From: Comamonadaceae bacterium OS-4
GTDB lineage: Bacteria > Pseudomonadota > Gammaproteobacteria > Burkholderiales > Burkholderiaceae_C
Length of the DNA: 64,000 nt
NCBI GenBank assembly: GCA_027924025.1
Contig: AP026970.1
Location: 2,688,501 to 2,752,500 of the forward strand
Direction: 5' to 3'
This document shows, in pieces, positions 33,552 through 42,453 of the stretch (its first letter is position 1; each line of letters starts with the position of its first letter). The notes under the pieces were generated by a model. The model did not search any database, was not told where the DNA came from, and saw only the letters and a list, made by a program, of their open reading frames with translations. A program made the position numbers and the translations under genes.

Positions 33552-34652
33552 CTAGACCAAGCTTCCCAGCGCTGCGGGCGAAAAGTCCGACAGCTCGGAC
33601 ATGCGGCCGTCGCGCACTTTCAGGGCCCAGTCCGGGTCGCTGATAAGTGCGCGGCCCACGGCTACCAAATCAAAGTCGCCACGGTCGAAACGGCGCATCA
33701 ACTCATCCAGCGAAGCAGGCTTGGAGCTTTCGCCGCCAAACGAGGCAATGAACTCGCCGCTCAGGCCCACTGAGCCCACGGTGATGGTCGGGCGGCCGGT
33801 GAGCTTTTTGGCCCAGCCGGCAAAGTTCAGGTCAGAACCCTCAAACTCCGGCTCCCAGAAGCGGCGCTGCGAGCAATGGAAGATGTCGGCACCCGCATCC
33901 GCCAGTGGCTGCAGCCAAGCGGCCATCTCGTCAGGCGTCTGGGCGATACGGGCGTTGTAGTCCTGTTGCTTCCATTGCGACAGGCGGATGATCACCGGGT
34001 AGTCGGGCCCCACTTCGGCGCGCACGGCCTTCAAAATTTCAGCCGCAAAGCGGCCACGGGCTACCAAGTCGCCACCGTATTTGTCGGTACGTTGGTTGGT
34101 GCCTTCCCAGAAAAACTGGTCGATCAAATAGCCGTGGGCACCATGCAGTTCGATGGTGTCAAAGCCCAGGCGCTTGGCCGCACCGGCGGCTTTGGCGAAT
34201 GCGGCGATGGTGTCGGCAATGGCTTCGTCGGTCATCGGCTCGCCAAAGGCTTTACCGGGGCGCGACAGGCCGGAGGGCGAATCCACCGGCGGTGGCGCTG
34301 TCCAGGTGGTGCGGGGGTTGCGGGCAGCGCCCACGTGCCAGAGCTGCGGCGCCATCACGCCACCGGCCTGGTGCACTGAGTTGATAACGTCTTGCCAAGC
34401 GCCCAAAGCGGCATCGCCCCAGAAGTGCGGCACATCCGGGTCATTGGAAGCAGACGGCCGCTGCACCACCGTGCCCTCAGAAACAATCAGCCCCACCGCG
34501 GCAGCAGCGCGCTTGCGGTAATACTCGGTAACGGCCGGGGTGGGTACACCGCCGGGCGAGAAAGAACGGGTCATGGGTGCCATGACAATGCGGTTGGCCA
34601 GCTTCAAGCCTTTAAAGCTGAAGGGCTGGAACAAGGGTGCGGCGTTAGACAT
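33552..34652 (-). CDS. Old-yellow-enzyme-type flavin reductase
   Basis: A 366-residue FMN-dependent NAD(P)H:flavin oxidoreductase that reduces activated C=C bonds, for example in enones or nitrate esters. Family marks: LFQPFSFKGLKLANRIVMAPMTRS at the N-terminus, the substrate-binding HGAHGYLIDQFFW segment, and the FMN-phosphate loops (ITVGSVGLSG, LVAVGRALISDPDW). Full length. It is divergent from pbpC with a very short gap, and converges with the roadblock operon. Confidence 0.92.
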   Translation of the reverse strand: MSNAAPLFQPFSFKGLKLANRIVMAPMTRSFSPGGVPTPAVTEYYRKRAAAAVGLIVSEGTVVQRPSASNDPDVPHFWGDAALGAWQDVINSVHQAGGVMAPQLWHVGAARNPRTTWTAPPPVDSPSGLSRPGKAFGEPMTDEAIADTIAAFAKAAGAAKRLGFDTIELHGAHGYLIDQFFWEGTNQRTDKYGGDLVARGRFAAEILKAVRAEVGPDYPVIIRLSQWKQQDYNARIAQTPDEMAAWLQPLADAGADIFHCSQRRFWEPEFEGSDLNFAGWAKKLTGRPTITVGSVGLSGEFIASFGGESSKPASLDELMRRFDRGDFDLVAVGRALISDPDWALKVRDGRMSELSDFSPAALGSLV

Positions 34653-34714
34653 AAGAGCAAAAGGTGGGTGGGTTGCAGATCAACACAGTTTACGCAGACC
34701 GGCCACGGCACACC

Positions 34715-37018
34715 GTGCCCAAGGTCACCAAGGCTACAGACAATCTGCGCCTGGCTATTGCTACTATTTTGATAGCTACCAGCGCAGGATCTGCCTGCGC
34801 CAATGCCACTTTTGAGCAAGTAAAGACCAGTTACAGGCCCTCAGACACCCTGCTGCTCGACCGCCAAGGCGAAGTGCTGCACCGCCTGCGCACTGATGCC
34901 ACGGTGCGCCGTGGGCAGTGGGTGGCGCTGGCCGATGTGTCGCCCGCCCTGCGCACGGCGCTGGTGCTTAGCGAGGACAAGCGTTTTTACGAGCACAGCG
35001 GGGTGGACTGGCGGGCCGTGTCCGCCGCGGCTTGGGGCAATCTGTGGAACACCCGCACCCGCGGAGCATCCACGCTGACCATGCAGCTCGCGGGTTTGCT
35101 GGATGAAGACTTGCGGCGCGGCGGCGGCGGCCGCAGCGTGGTGCAAAAAGTGGGGCAAACCCTCTCGGCCCAAAGCCTGGAGCGCAGCTGGCGCAAAGAC
35201 CAGATTCTGGAGGCCTACCTCAACCTGGTCCCCTTCCGTGGTGAGCTGGTGGGCATGGATGCGCTGAGCCGCAGCCTGTTTGGCAAAGCGCCACATGGCC
35301 TGGACAACCGTGAGGCCGCGATCACAGCCGCCCTGATTCGCGCCCCCAATGCCAAAGAGGCCCAAGTGGCACAGCGCGCCTGCAGCGTGCTCAGCAGCCT
35401 GGAGGCCCCTGCCGCAACATCAACACCCACATCAAAAACAGCAGCAACTACCAGCGCGGCCAGCGGCTGCGACGCCATCGCGCTGATGGTATCTGGCACC
35501 CTGAGCCGCCGTGAGTTTGCCGCCAGCGAGGGCTTGGCCCCCCATGTGGCGCGGCAGCTGCTGCGCCCCGCCAGTGCGGCAGGCCCCGAGGGTGCGCCTG
35601 CCCCGACCACGGTGCGCAGCAGCTTGAGCGCGCCCCTGCAGCGCTTTACCCAACTCACCCTACAAACCCAGCTGCGCGAGCTGGCCGGTCGCCATGTGGA
35701 AGATGCAGCCGCCCTGGTGCTGGACAACGCCAGTGGCGAGGTACTGGCTTGGGTCAACAGCAGCGGCCCCTTGAGCGCCGCGCCCGAGGTGGACTTTGTG
35801 ACCTCGCTGCGCCAGCCCGGCTCCACGCTCAAGCCGTTTTTGTACGGGCAGGCGCTGGCGGAGCGGCGTATCACCGCCGCCTCCTTATTGGAGGACTCGG
35901 CTGCCCAGATCCAGACGAGTGGCGGCCTCTACATCCCGCAGAACTACGACCGCCAGTTCAAAGGCTGGGTATCGGCCCGCACCGCACTAGGCGCCTCGCT
36001 CAATGTGCCGGCGGTGCGCACGCTGGTCATGGTGTCGCCCGATGCGTTCCAAAAACAGCTCGCCCGACTGGGCATGCCGCTCAAGGAAAGCGGCGACTTT
36101 TATGGCTACAGCCTGGCTTTGGGCAGCGCAGAAACCACGTTGCTGGACCTGACCAACAGCTACCGCACGCTGGCCAACGGCGGCCGGGCCAGCCCCACCC
36201 GCCTCACCGTGGGTCGCGCACCTCCGCCCTACAGCCCGGCGCTGGATGCGCGGGCCGCCTTCATTGTGGGCGACATCCTCAGCGACCCCATGGCGCGTGC
36301 CCGCACTTTCGGCACCGACAGCGTGCTGGCCACCCGCTTTTGGGCGGCGGTAAAAACCGGCACCAGCAAAGACATGCGCGATAACTGGGCCGTGGGTTAC
36401 AGCCAGCGCTACACCGTGGGCGTGTGGGTGGGCAACGCCAGCGGCGCCCCCATGTGGGACGTGAGCGGCACCACCGGCGCCGCCCCTATCTGGGCCGCGG
36501 TGATGAACCAGCTACACCGGCAGCGAAGCAGCCGCGCGCCCCAAGCGCCTACCGGCCTGGTGCAAAAAGCGGTGACGGTAGAGGGCGAAGCACCCCGCAA
36601 CGAATGGTTCATCAGCGGCACTGAGCAGAGCAGTTTTGCTATGGAAAAAGGAGCTACTCGCGCACATTCCACGAGGGCCAGAGGCTCAAATGATGCTAAA
36701 ACCTCGAGCAACAGCACCACGAACACGGCCCGCATCACCGCGCCCACCAGCGGCACCATCCTCGCGCTGGACCCCGACATTCCGCCCCAAGCCCAGCGCC
36801 TGAGCCTGGAGGCCGATGGCAGCAATCTGCGCTGGCTGATCGACGGCAAGCAGGTCGCCAAAGGCAACACCGCCCTGTGGCTGCCTTGGCCGGGGCGGCA
36901 TGTGATTCAGATCGTGGACGCCAAAGGCAAGGTGCTTGACCAGGTGCGCCTGGAGGTGCGAGGCGCTGGCGTCAAGGGCGGCGCACCAGCCGCAACAGCC
37001 CCACCACGGCAGCCATAA
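34715..37018 (+). CDS. pbpC: Penicillin-binding protein 1C
   Basis: A 767-residue bifunctional peptidoglycan synthase. After an N-terminal hydrophobic segment comes the glycosyltransferase 51 domain (EDKRFYEHSGVDWRAV; GASTLTMQLAGL), then the transpeptidase domain with Ser370-Thr-Leu-Lys, a Ser-Leu-Asn motif and Lys547-Thr-Gly, and a C-terminal BiPBP_C-type beta domain. I prefer GTG 34715, which begins a signal-anchor; GTG 34664 would leave just 11 bp to the divergent gene. The dispersed repeat occurs twice inside the coding region: one copy (34758-34806) encodes the hydrophobic core of the N-terminus, another (36636-36686) the linker before the last domain. In relatives pbpC lies next to the macroglobulin gene. 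Confidence 0.88.
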   Translation: MPKVTKATDNLRLAIATILIATSAGSACANATFEQVKTSYRPSDTLLLDRQGEVLHRLRTDATVRRGQWVALADVSPALRTALVLSEDKRFYEHSGVDWRAVSAAAWGNLWNTRTRGASTLTMQLAGLLDEDLRRGGGGRSVVQKVGQTLSAQSLERSWRKDQILEAYLNLVPFRGELVGMDALSRSLFGKAPHGLDNREAAITAALIRAPNAKEAQVAQRACSVLSSLEAPAATSTPTSKTAATTSAASGCDAIALMVSGTLSRREFAASEGLAPHVARQLLRPASAAGPEGAPAPTTVRSSLSAPLQRFTQLTLQTQLRELAGRHVEDAAALVLDNASGEVLAWVNSSGPLSAAPEVDFVTSLRQPGSTLKPFLYGQALAERRITAASLLEDSAAQIQTSGGLYIPQNYDRQFKGWVSARTALGASLNVPAVRTLVMVSPDAFQKQLARLGMPLKESGDFYGYSLALGSAETTLLDLTNSYRTLANGGRASPTRLTVGRAPPPYSPALDARAAFIVGDILSDPMARARTFGTDSVLATRFWAAVKTGTSKDMRDNWAVGYSQRYTVGVWVGNASGAPMWDVSGTTGAAPIWAAVMNQLHRQRSSRAPQAPTGLVQKAVTVEGEAPRNEWFISGTEQSSFAMEKGATRAHSTRARGSNDAKTSSNSTTNTARITAPTSGTILALDPDIPPQAQRLSLEADGSNLRWLIDGKQVAKGNTALWLPWPGRHVIQIVDAKGKVLDQVRLEVRGAGVKGGAPAATAPPRQP
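34758..34806 (+). repeat. Dispersed palindromic repeat, copy 3, inside pbpC
   Basis: TTGCTACTATTTTGATAGC, then TACCAGCGCAGG and CCTGCGCCAATGCC. It is in frame within pbpC and encodes the hydrophobic stretch IATILIATSAG of the signal region. All arms of the repeat family are present. Confidence 0.65.
36636..36686 (+). repeat. Dispersed palindromic repeat, copy 4, inside pbpC
   Basis: TTGCTATGGAAAAAGGAGC, then TACTCGCGCACATTCC and ACGAGGGCCAGAGGC. It is very close to copy 1 on the opposite strand. It adds an in-frame segment (FAMEKGATRAHSTRARGS) to the low-complexity linker between the transpeptidase and C-terminal domains. Confidence 0.75.
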
Positions 37019-38351
37019 CTGCTGCAAACGCCGCCAAAAGTGCCGCCCACAACACCGGCCCTCGCAGCACCCCCTGTGCAGGCATGAGCGATGCGGCCCA
37101 CAACTGGGGCGCACCCGGCAGCACCGCCCGCAGCTGCCTGACGGGCCGCAGCGGCACGATGTCAGGCACCATGGCCGGCCCGGGAATCAGACTCGCCAGC
37201 TCTACCGCAGCCTGCGCGGTGCCAGCTCTTCCCGCCACCACGGTGTAAGGCCCTTGGCCTGTGGCCCGAAACAGCACCTGCAAGGGCGCCAGCTCGGCAG
37301 TCAGCCGCAGGCCGCCCGCCGGGAGAGGCACGCCGTTGCCCGCCTCTATGCGCAACTGTGCGATCGGCGTCTCCGGCAAAGGCTGCGGCGGGTTCATGCC
37401 CTGCCCGCCCGGCTGCTCATCGCGGTACACCACCGTGGAGGCCAGCAACTTCCACGGCTGCGCGGGATCGCCGCGCGCCGAGATGCGCAGGGGTACCGGC
37501 TCGCCGCCTGGGGGCATGTGCAGGTGCACCGCGCTCACCGGTGTGGCAAACGGAAACGACCACACCAGCCCCGAGGTGCCATCGGTAACGCCTGCGCCTA
37601 ACTCGGCGCGCACCGGGCTGGCTGCTGCGCGCAAGCCCGCCACCCGCCCGGTCAGGCTCGCAAGCTTGACACCGGTGTGCCCCGGCCAAGTCATGCGCAA
37701 GTAGCGCCCCTCTGCGGCCAGTGGCTCTTCCAACTCGAGGACGGTGTTGACCGGCGGGTCGGCACCATCAAACCGGTACAAGGGCCCCTTCACCGGCACC
37801 GGGGTCCAGTCCTGCAGGTTGTGGCTGACCGCCAGCTGCAGATGCACCAGCGCGTTGCGGGGCCACACGCCTTTCAGGTCCAGCGCCGCCAGCAATTGCA
37901 CCTCGGTACGCAGGTCAGCAATCGCTTGGGTGCTGGTAGATGACAAGGGAAAGGCCCGGGTCTGCACCGCGTGGCGAGGGCGCAGGGGCGCATCCATCCC
38001 TGTCACTGCATAAGGAATGACCTCGCCCGCAGCGTTGAGTACCCGCACATCGTGGCCGGCGCGGCTTTGCAGGCGGGTCAGCGCATCAGCCGGCAGGGCG
38101 ATACGCACCACGCTGCCGGGCGACACACCGGCCACGCTGCCCACCCAGGCGAACTCAGACACACGGGGTGAAGATGAAGGTGATGGTGCAGCCGCAGGCG
38201 GCTCAGCACCCGCCGCTACGGCGCCCCACAGCAGGCCTAAGACCAGCGCAAGGCGGGTGATTTCAATAATTTCACGCGCCGCGGGGCGGATTTCACGGGC
38301 AAACCACCGCCTGCGGACTACGATGCCGCAACGATGAAGGAGACTTTGCAT
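36972..38351 (-). CDS. DUF3999 family membrane-anchored protein
   Basis: A roughly 459-residue exported protein of DUF3999. A hydrophobic N-terminal signal (LALVLGLLWGAVAAGA) precedes a long beta-rich periplasmic part, and a single C-terminal helix (VLWAALLAAFAAVMAAVVGLLRLV) anchors it. The function is unknown. The 3' end overlaps convergent pbpC by 47 bp. The start is unclear: ATG 38351 overlaps the divergent start codon at 38350. A GTG at 38275 in another frame would give a better signal start (MKLLKSPALRW) but runs into TAG after 12 codons, so a frameshift is possible. Confidence 0.75.
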   Translation of the reverse strand: MQSLLHRCGIVVRRRWFAREIRPAAREIIEITRLALVLGLLWGAVAAGAEPPAAAPSPSSSPRVSEFAWVGSVAGVSPGSVVRIALPADALTRLQSRAGHDVRVLNAAGEVIPYAVTGMDAPLRPRHAVQTRAFPLSSTSTQAIADLRTEVQLLAALDLKGVWPRNALVHLQLAVSHNLQDWTPVPVKGPLYRFDGADPPVNTVLELEEPLAAEGRYLRMTWPGHTGVKLASLTGRVAGLRAAASPVRAELGAGVTDGTSGLVWSFPFATPVSAVHLHMPPGGEPVPLRISARGDPAQPWKLLASTVVYRDEQPGGQGMNPPQPLPETPIAQLRIEAGNGVPLPAGGLRLTAELAPLQVLFRATGQGPYTVVAGRAGTAQAAVELASLIPGPAMVPDIVPLRPVRQLRAVLPGAPQLWAASLMPAQGVLRGPVLWAALLAAFAAVMAAVVGLLRLVRRP

Positions 38352-39495
38352 GCCTGTGATCACGAATATTGAAGACTTGCGCGTTTTGGCTGAAAAGCGG
38401 GTGCCCCGCATGTTTTACGACTACGCCGACTCCGGCTCATGGACCGAAGGCACATACCGTGCCAATGAAGCAGATTTCCAGAAGATCAAGCTGCGCCAGC
38501 GGGTCGCCGTGAACATGGAAAACCGCAGCACCGCCACCACCATGGTCGGCACCGCGGCCAAAATGCCGGTGGCGATTGCCCCCGTCGGCCTGACCGGCAT
38601 GCAACACGCCGATGGCGAGATCCACGCGGCGCGGGCAGCCGAGAAGTTCGGCATTCCCTTCACTTTGTCGACCATGAGCATCTGCTCGATCGAAGACATT
38701 GCAGAGAACACCACTGCGCCTTTCTGGTTCCAGCTCTACATGATGCGGGACCGTAACGCCATGGCCAAGATGATTGAGCGCGCCCGCGCTGCGCGCTGCA
38801 GCGCCTTGGTGCTGACGCTGGACCTGCAAGTCATCGGCCAGCGCCACAAAGACCTGAAAAACGGCCTCAGCGCCCCACCCCGCCCCACGATTGGCAACAT
38901 CATCAACCTGGCCACCAAGCCGCGCTGGTGCCTGGGCATGCTGGGCACCCGCCGCCACACCTTCCGCAACCTGGTGGGGCATGTGGAGTCGGTGAGCGAC
39001 ATGAAGTCCCTGGCCGCCTGGACCAACGAACAGTTCGACCCCCGCCTCTCCTGGGACGACGTGAAATGGGTCAAGGAGAAATGGGGCGGCAAGCTCATCC
39101 TCAAAGGCATTCAGGACGTGGAAGACGCCGTATTGGCCGCCCAGAGCGGCGCCGACGCGATTGTGGTGAGCAACCACGGCGGCCGGCAGCTCGATGGCGC
39201 GCCCAGCAGCATCAGCGCGCTCCCCCCCATCGTGGCGGCCGTGGGCGACAAGCTGGAAGTCTGGATGGATGGCGGCATTCGCAGCGGGCAGGATGTGCTC
39301 AAGGCCTGGGCCCTGGGTGCAAAGGGCACAATGATCGGCCGCGCTTTTGTTTATGGCCTGGGCGCCATGGGCGAAGCCGGGGTCACAAAGGCGCTGCAAA
39401 TCATCCACAAAGAGCTGGATGTGACCATGGCCTTCTGCGGCCACACCAACATCCAGAACGTGGACCGCAACATTCTGGTGCCGGGCACCTATTGA
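38350..39495 (+). CDS. lldD: FMN-dependent L-lactate dehydrogenase-type oxidase
   Basis: A 381-residue FMN enzyme that oxidises L-lactate or another 2-hydroxy acid and passes electrons to the respiratory chain or oxygen. The signature SNHGGRQLDGAPS holds the catalytic His; FMN-binding segments are APVGLTGM near residue 78, FQLYMMRD, and MDGGIRSGQDVLKA. The length is typical of LldD. AAGGAG precedes the ATG. No lactate permease is adjacent, so the substrate is not fixed by context. Confidence 0.88.
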   Translation: MPVITNIEDLRVLAEKRVPRMFYDYADSGSWTEGTYRANEADFQKIKLRQRVAVNMENRSTATTMVGTAAKMPVAIAPVGLTGMQHADGEIHAARAAEKFGIPFTLSTMSICSIEDIAENTTAPFWFQLYMMRDRNAMAKMIERARAARCSALVLTLDLQVIGQRHKDLKNGLSAPPRPTIGNIINLATKPRWCLGMLGTRRHTFRNLVGHVESVSDMKSLAAWTNEQFDPRLSWDDVKWVKEKWGGKLILKGIQDVEDAVLAAQSGADAIVVSNHGGRQLDGAPSSISALPPIVAAVGDKLEVWMDGGIRSGQDVLKAWALGAKGTMIGRAFVYGLGAMGEAGVTKALQIIHKELDVTMAFCGHTNIQNVDRNILVPGTY

Positions 39496-39511
39496 AGCGA
39501 ATCGGTGCGGC

Positions 39512-40864
39512 TCAGCGGTAGCCCGCTGCGGTCATGATTTCGTTGACGCGCCGCACAATGTCACCCAGCGCGAGGGCGGCCGGCTTGGCGCCGGTCAGGC
39601 CTTGGTGCACCGCGGCGCCCAAGGGGCCGGTGTTGATCTCGTCCCACTCGGGGATGATGGGGCGCCAATCAGGGCTTGCGTAGCGAAGCTGCTCTTTCAG
39701 GGTCACGAACTCAGGGAACATGCGCACCAGCGATACGTCTTCCATCGTCGACACCCGGGTCGGCCCGCCACCGAGCCTAACCACCGCTTTGTCTTGCGCC
39801 TTGGAGGTTAGCCACTGCATCAGCAAAAACGCGGCCTCCGGGCGGGCGGAGGTGCGGGGAATCGCCAAGCCCAGCCCGCCGGATTGCGAGGCGTATTGCA
39901 CCCCCTTGGGGTGCAATACATAGCTGACTTTGCCTTCAATTTTGGACACCGGTGAGTTGCGGACCGCGCCGAACACGGCCGTAGAGTCGAGGTACATCGC
40001 GCTCTCGCCCTGGAGAAAACTCGCCAGCATGTCGTTGTACGAAAAGTTAGCCATGCCCTTGGGGCCGGTGTCTGCAATGTGTTTGAGCAATTGCAGCGCT
40101 TGCACACCCGGCGCTTTGTGAAACAGGGGCATCCAGCGCTCATCGAACACCTGGCCACCCAGCGCATTGAGGTGCAGCAGCCAGGCGTGCACACAGTTGT
40201 GGCCGGACTGCCCGCGTGAGGTGAGCGCCGCCATGCCGGTCCGCTCACGCAAAGGGGCCAGCAGTGCAGCGAGCTCGGTATAGGTGCGAGGGGGCGCAAA
40301 GCCGTGTTTTTCAAACACATCGCGGCGATAGGCCAGCACCGAAGTCTCGGCGCCATAGGGCAAACCATAAAGACGGGCCCCCGGACCCGGCAAATAGCCC
40401 TTGGGGCCGCCCACCAGGCCAATGTTTTGCACATAGCGCGGCACCAGGTCGGCAAACGCGTAATCAGGGTCTGCCAGCTGCTTGTCTTTGAAGAAGGGCT
40501 CCAGCGGCAACAGCAAGTTCTTTTTCACGAACTCGCTCTTCCAGGTGACGATGTAGGTCACCAGATCGAAATCGGACTGGGGCTTGGCCATTTCCGCCAC
40601 TTGCACATGCTTCATGCGCAAGATGTTTTCGCGGGCCACGTTCACCTTGATGCCGGTCGCCGCGGTGAACTGGGGCAACAAGCGCAGCATCGCGTCGTAG
40701 TGGGGGTGATCAGGTACACAGAATGACACGGCCTGCCCGCTGAACCGGGCAAAGCGGTCCTCCGAGGCATTGCTGGCCCGGGCAAAAGCGCTGCCGAACA
40801 CGGCAAGCGCACCGCTGCCTAGCAAACGCCTGCGCCGGGTACTCAAAAAAGACTGTGGATTCAC
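39512..40864 (-). CDS. Orphan ABC solute-binding protein (family 1)
   Basis: A 450-residue periplasmic binding protein of the sugar-type extracellular family 1. The N-terminus STRRRRLLGSGALAVFGSAFA looks like a twin-arginine signal. The body (GIKVNVARENILRMKHVQVAEMAKPQSDFDLVTY, LYGLPYGAETSVLAYRRDVFEKHG) is typical of binding proteins for sugars or glycerol-3-phosphate-like ligands. No permease or ATPase gene lies in the window near it, so it either serves a distant transporter or is a sensor subunit. Converges with the lldD gene. Confidence 0.85.
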   Translation of the reverse strand: MNPQSFLSTRRRRLLGSGALAVFGSAFARASNASEDRFARFSGQAVSFCVPDHPHYDAMLRLLPQFTAATGIKVNVARENILRMKHVQVAEMAKPQSDFDLVTYIVTWKSEFVKKNLLLPLEPFFKDKQLADPDYAFADLVPRYVQNIGLVGGPKGYLPGPGARLYGLPYGAETSVLAYRRDVFEKHGFAPPRTYTELAALLAPLRERTGMAALTSRGQSGHNCVHAWLLHLNALGGQVFDERWMPLFHKAPGVQALQLLKHIADTGPKGMANFSYNDMLASFLQGESAMYLDSTAVFGAVRNSPVSKIEGKVSYVLHPKGVQYASQSGGLGLAIPRTSARPEAAFLLMQWLTSKAQDKAVVRLGGGPTRVSTMEDVSLVRMFPEFVTLKEQLRYASPDWRPIIPEWDEINTGPLGAAVHQGLTGAKPAALALGDIVRRVNEIMTAAGYR

Positions 40865-40969
40865 AACACCGCTTTTTCAGTGCTTGGGGCGCTCTTGTGT
40901 TTTAGTGGCCCCGAATCTCCCTGCCCTCTATTAAACCACTGTGCGGTTTGCGCCCCGCCACCGCTTGCT

Positions 40970-42220
40970 ATGCTCGCCGAAATGCTGAACGATCTCATCC
41001 CCCCTGCCCTGCCTGCCGCTCCTGTGCGGCGCGTTGCGCACCTGGACATGGATGCGTTTTATGCCTCGGTGGAATTGCTGCGCTACCCGCAACTCAAAGG
41101 GCTGCCCGTGGTGATTGGCGGCGGCCGCAGGCATGCGGATGATGCACTCTTGGTCAAGTATGCCGACACGCCGCTGCACGACATCCCGGTCGCAGAGTTC
41201 CCGCTCTTGGGGGGCTATACCGGGCGCGGCGTCATCACCACGGCCACCTATGCCGCCCGAAAGTTCGGCATAGGCTCGGCCATGGGCCTGATGAAAGCCG
41301 CCAAGCTTTGCCCCCAAGCCATTTTGTTGCCGGTGGACTTTGCGCAATACCGGCACTACTCGCAGCGCTTCAAGACCATCATCACCGAGATAGCCCCGGT
41401 GATGGAGAACCGGGGGGTCGATGAGGTGTACATCGACTTTACCGCGGTACCCGGCGGCCAGCGCCAAGGGGGCAGGAGCTTGGCGAAGCTGATCCAGAAG
41501 GCCATTTTTGATGACACCGGCCTCACCTGCTCGGTAGGGGTGGCGCCCAACAAGCTGCTGGCCAAGATGGCCAGCGAATTCAACAAACCCAACGGTATTG
41601 CCATCGTCCAGGAGAGTGATCTGGAGACCATGATCTGGCCCTTGGCCTGCCGCAAAATCAATGGCATTGGCCCCAAAGCGGACGAGAAGCTCAAAAAACA
41701 CGGCGTCGAAACCATTGGCCAACTGGCCGCCAAAGAGCTGCAATGGCTGATGGACACCTTTGGGCCCCGCACCGGCGCCTGGCTACACGCCGCTGCCCAC
41801 GGGCAAGACGACAGGCCGGTAGAAACCGAAAGCGAGCCGGTCAGCATGAGCCGCGAGACGACCTTTGACCGTGATTTGCATGCGGTGCGCGACAAGGCCG
41901 AGCTGGGCGCCATCTTCACCCGCTTGTGTGAACAGGTGGCGGAAGACCTGCAACGCAAGGGCTACCGTGGCAAAACCGTGGGCATCAAACTGCGGTTTGA
42001 TGACTTCAAGAGCGTCACCCGCGACATCACCGTGGACTATTTCACCGCCGATGCGAAAGACATACGCCGCATTGCAGGCCAATGCCTCAAACGCGCTCCA
42101 CTGCAACGCCGGCTCAGGTTGCTTGGGGTGAAAGTGGGCGCACTGGCTGCGTTAGATCCGTCGCACGCCGCTTCCGAGAAGCGTGAAGCCCCCCCCGAGA
42201 CCGGCTGGCTTTTCGACTGA
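40970..42220 (+). CDS. dinB: DNA polymerase IV
   Basis: A 416-residue Y-family translesion polymerase. Catalytic carboxylates are in HLDMDAFYASVE near the N-terminus and in GVDEVYIDFT; the little-finger domain follows (MSRETTFDRDLHAV). It copies damaged DNA and is often part of the SOS response. An in-frame start at 40880 would add a cysteine-rich 30-residue piece unlike the family, so I chose ATG 40970; ATG 40982 is an alternative. I could not see a convincing LexA box upstream. Confidence 0.9.
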   Translation: MLAEMLNDLIPPALPAAPVRRVAHLDMDAFYASVELLRYPQLKGLPVVIGGGRRHADDALLVKYADTPLHDIPVAEFPLLGGYTGRGVITTATYAARKFGIGSAMGLMKAAKLCPQAILLPVDFAQYRHYSQRFKTIITEIAPVMENRGVDEVYIDFTAVPGGQRQGGRSLAKLIQKAIFDDTGLTCSVGVAPNKLLAKMASEFNKPNGIAIVQESDLETMIWPLACRKINGIGPKADEKLKKHGVETIGQLAAKELQWLMDTFGPRTGAWLHAAAHGQDDRPVETESEPVSMSRETTFDRDLHAVRDKAELGAIFTRLCEQVAEDLQRKGYRGKTVGIKLRFDDFKSVTRDITVDYFTADAKDIRRIAGQCLKRAPLQRRLRLLGVKVGALAALDPSHAASEKREAPPETGWLFD

Positions 42221-42388
42221 ATGCACCGCACTCTTGGGCCAACCTCATGAACGACTTCTGCTGCGGTTAGCACACATTTTGGCTTTTGGTTGCATGGATT
42301 TTGGGTGCCCGGCTTTTGAAATTGACCAAGATCAAGTCAACGCATAAAGCGAGTGAATCGAACGTTTATCGGCATTGACTTCAAATGG

Positions 42389-42415
42389 TCAACGGATGCT
42401 AAATAAAGCCGTATT
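42389..42415 (+). promoter_or_regulatory. Possible sigma-28 (FliA) promoter
   Basis: TCAACGGA (42389-42396), an 11-base spacer and GCCGTATT (42408-42415) resemble the FliA pattern (TAAAGTTT or TCAAG-type, then GCCGATAA). It ends 38 bp before the chemoreceptor ATG, and chemoreceptors are commonly FliA-dependent. The -10 match is partial. Confidence 0.4.
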
Positions 42416-42453
42416 GACAGAAGCCAAACCACTAGCTCCAGGAGGAATGATCA

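Noticed and set aside
40880..40980. LexA box before dinB
   Set aside because: I looked for CTG-N10-CAG and CTGT-N8-ACAG patterns and saw none that was convincing.
42366..42392. GCCGATAA on the minus strand as a sigma-28 -10 element
   Set aside because: It would point towards the dinB 3' end and lacks a suitable -35 element (TTGACCAT there); the plus-strand candidate at 42389 is better placed.
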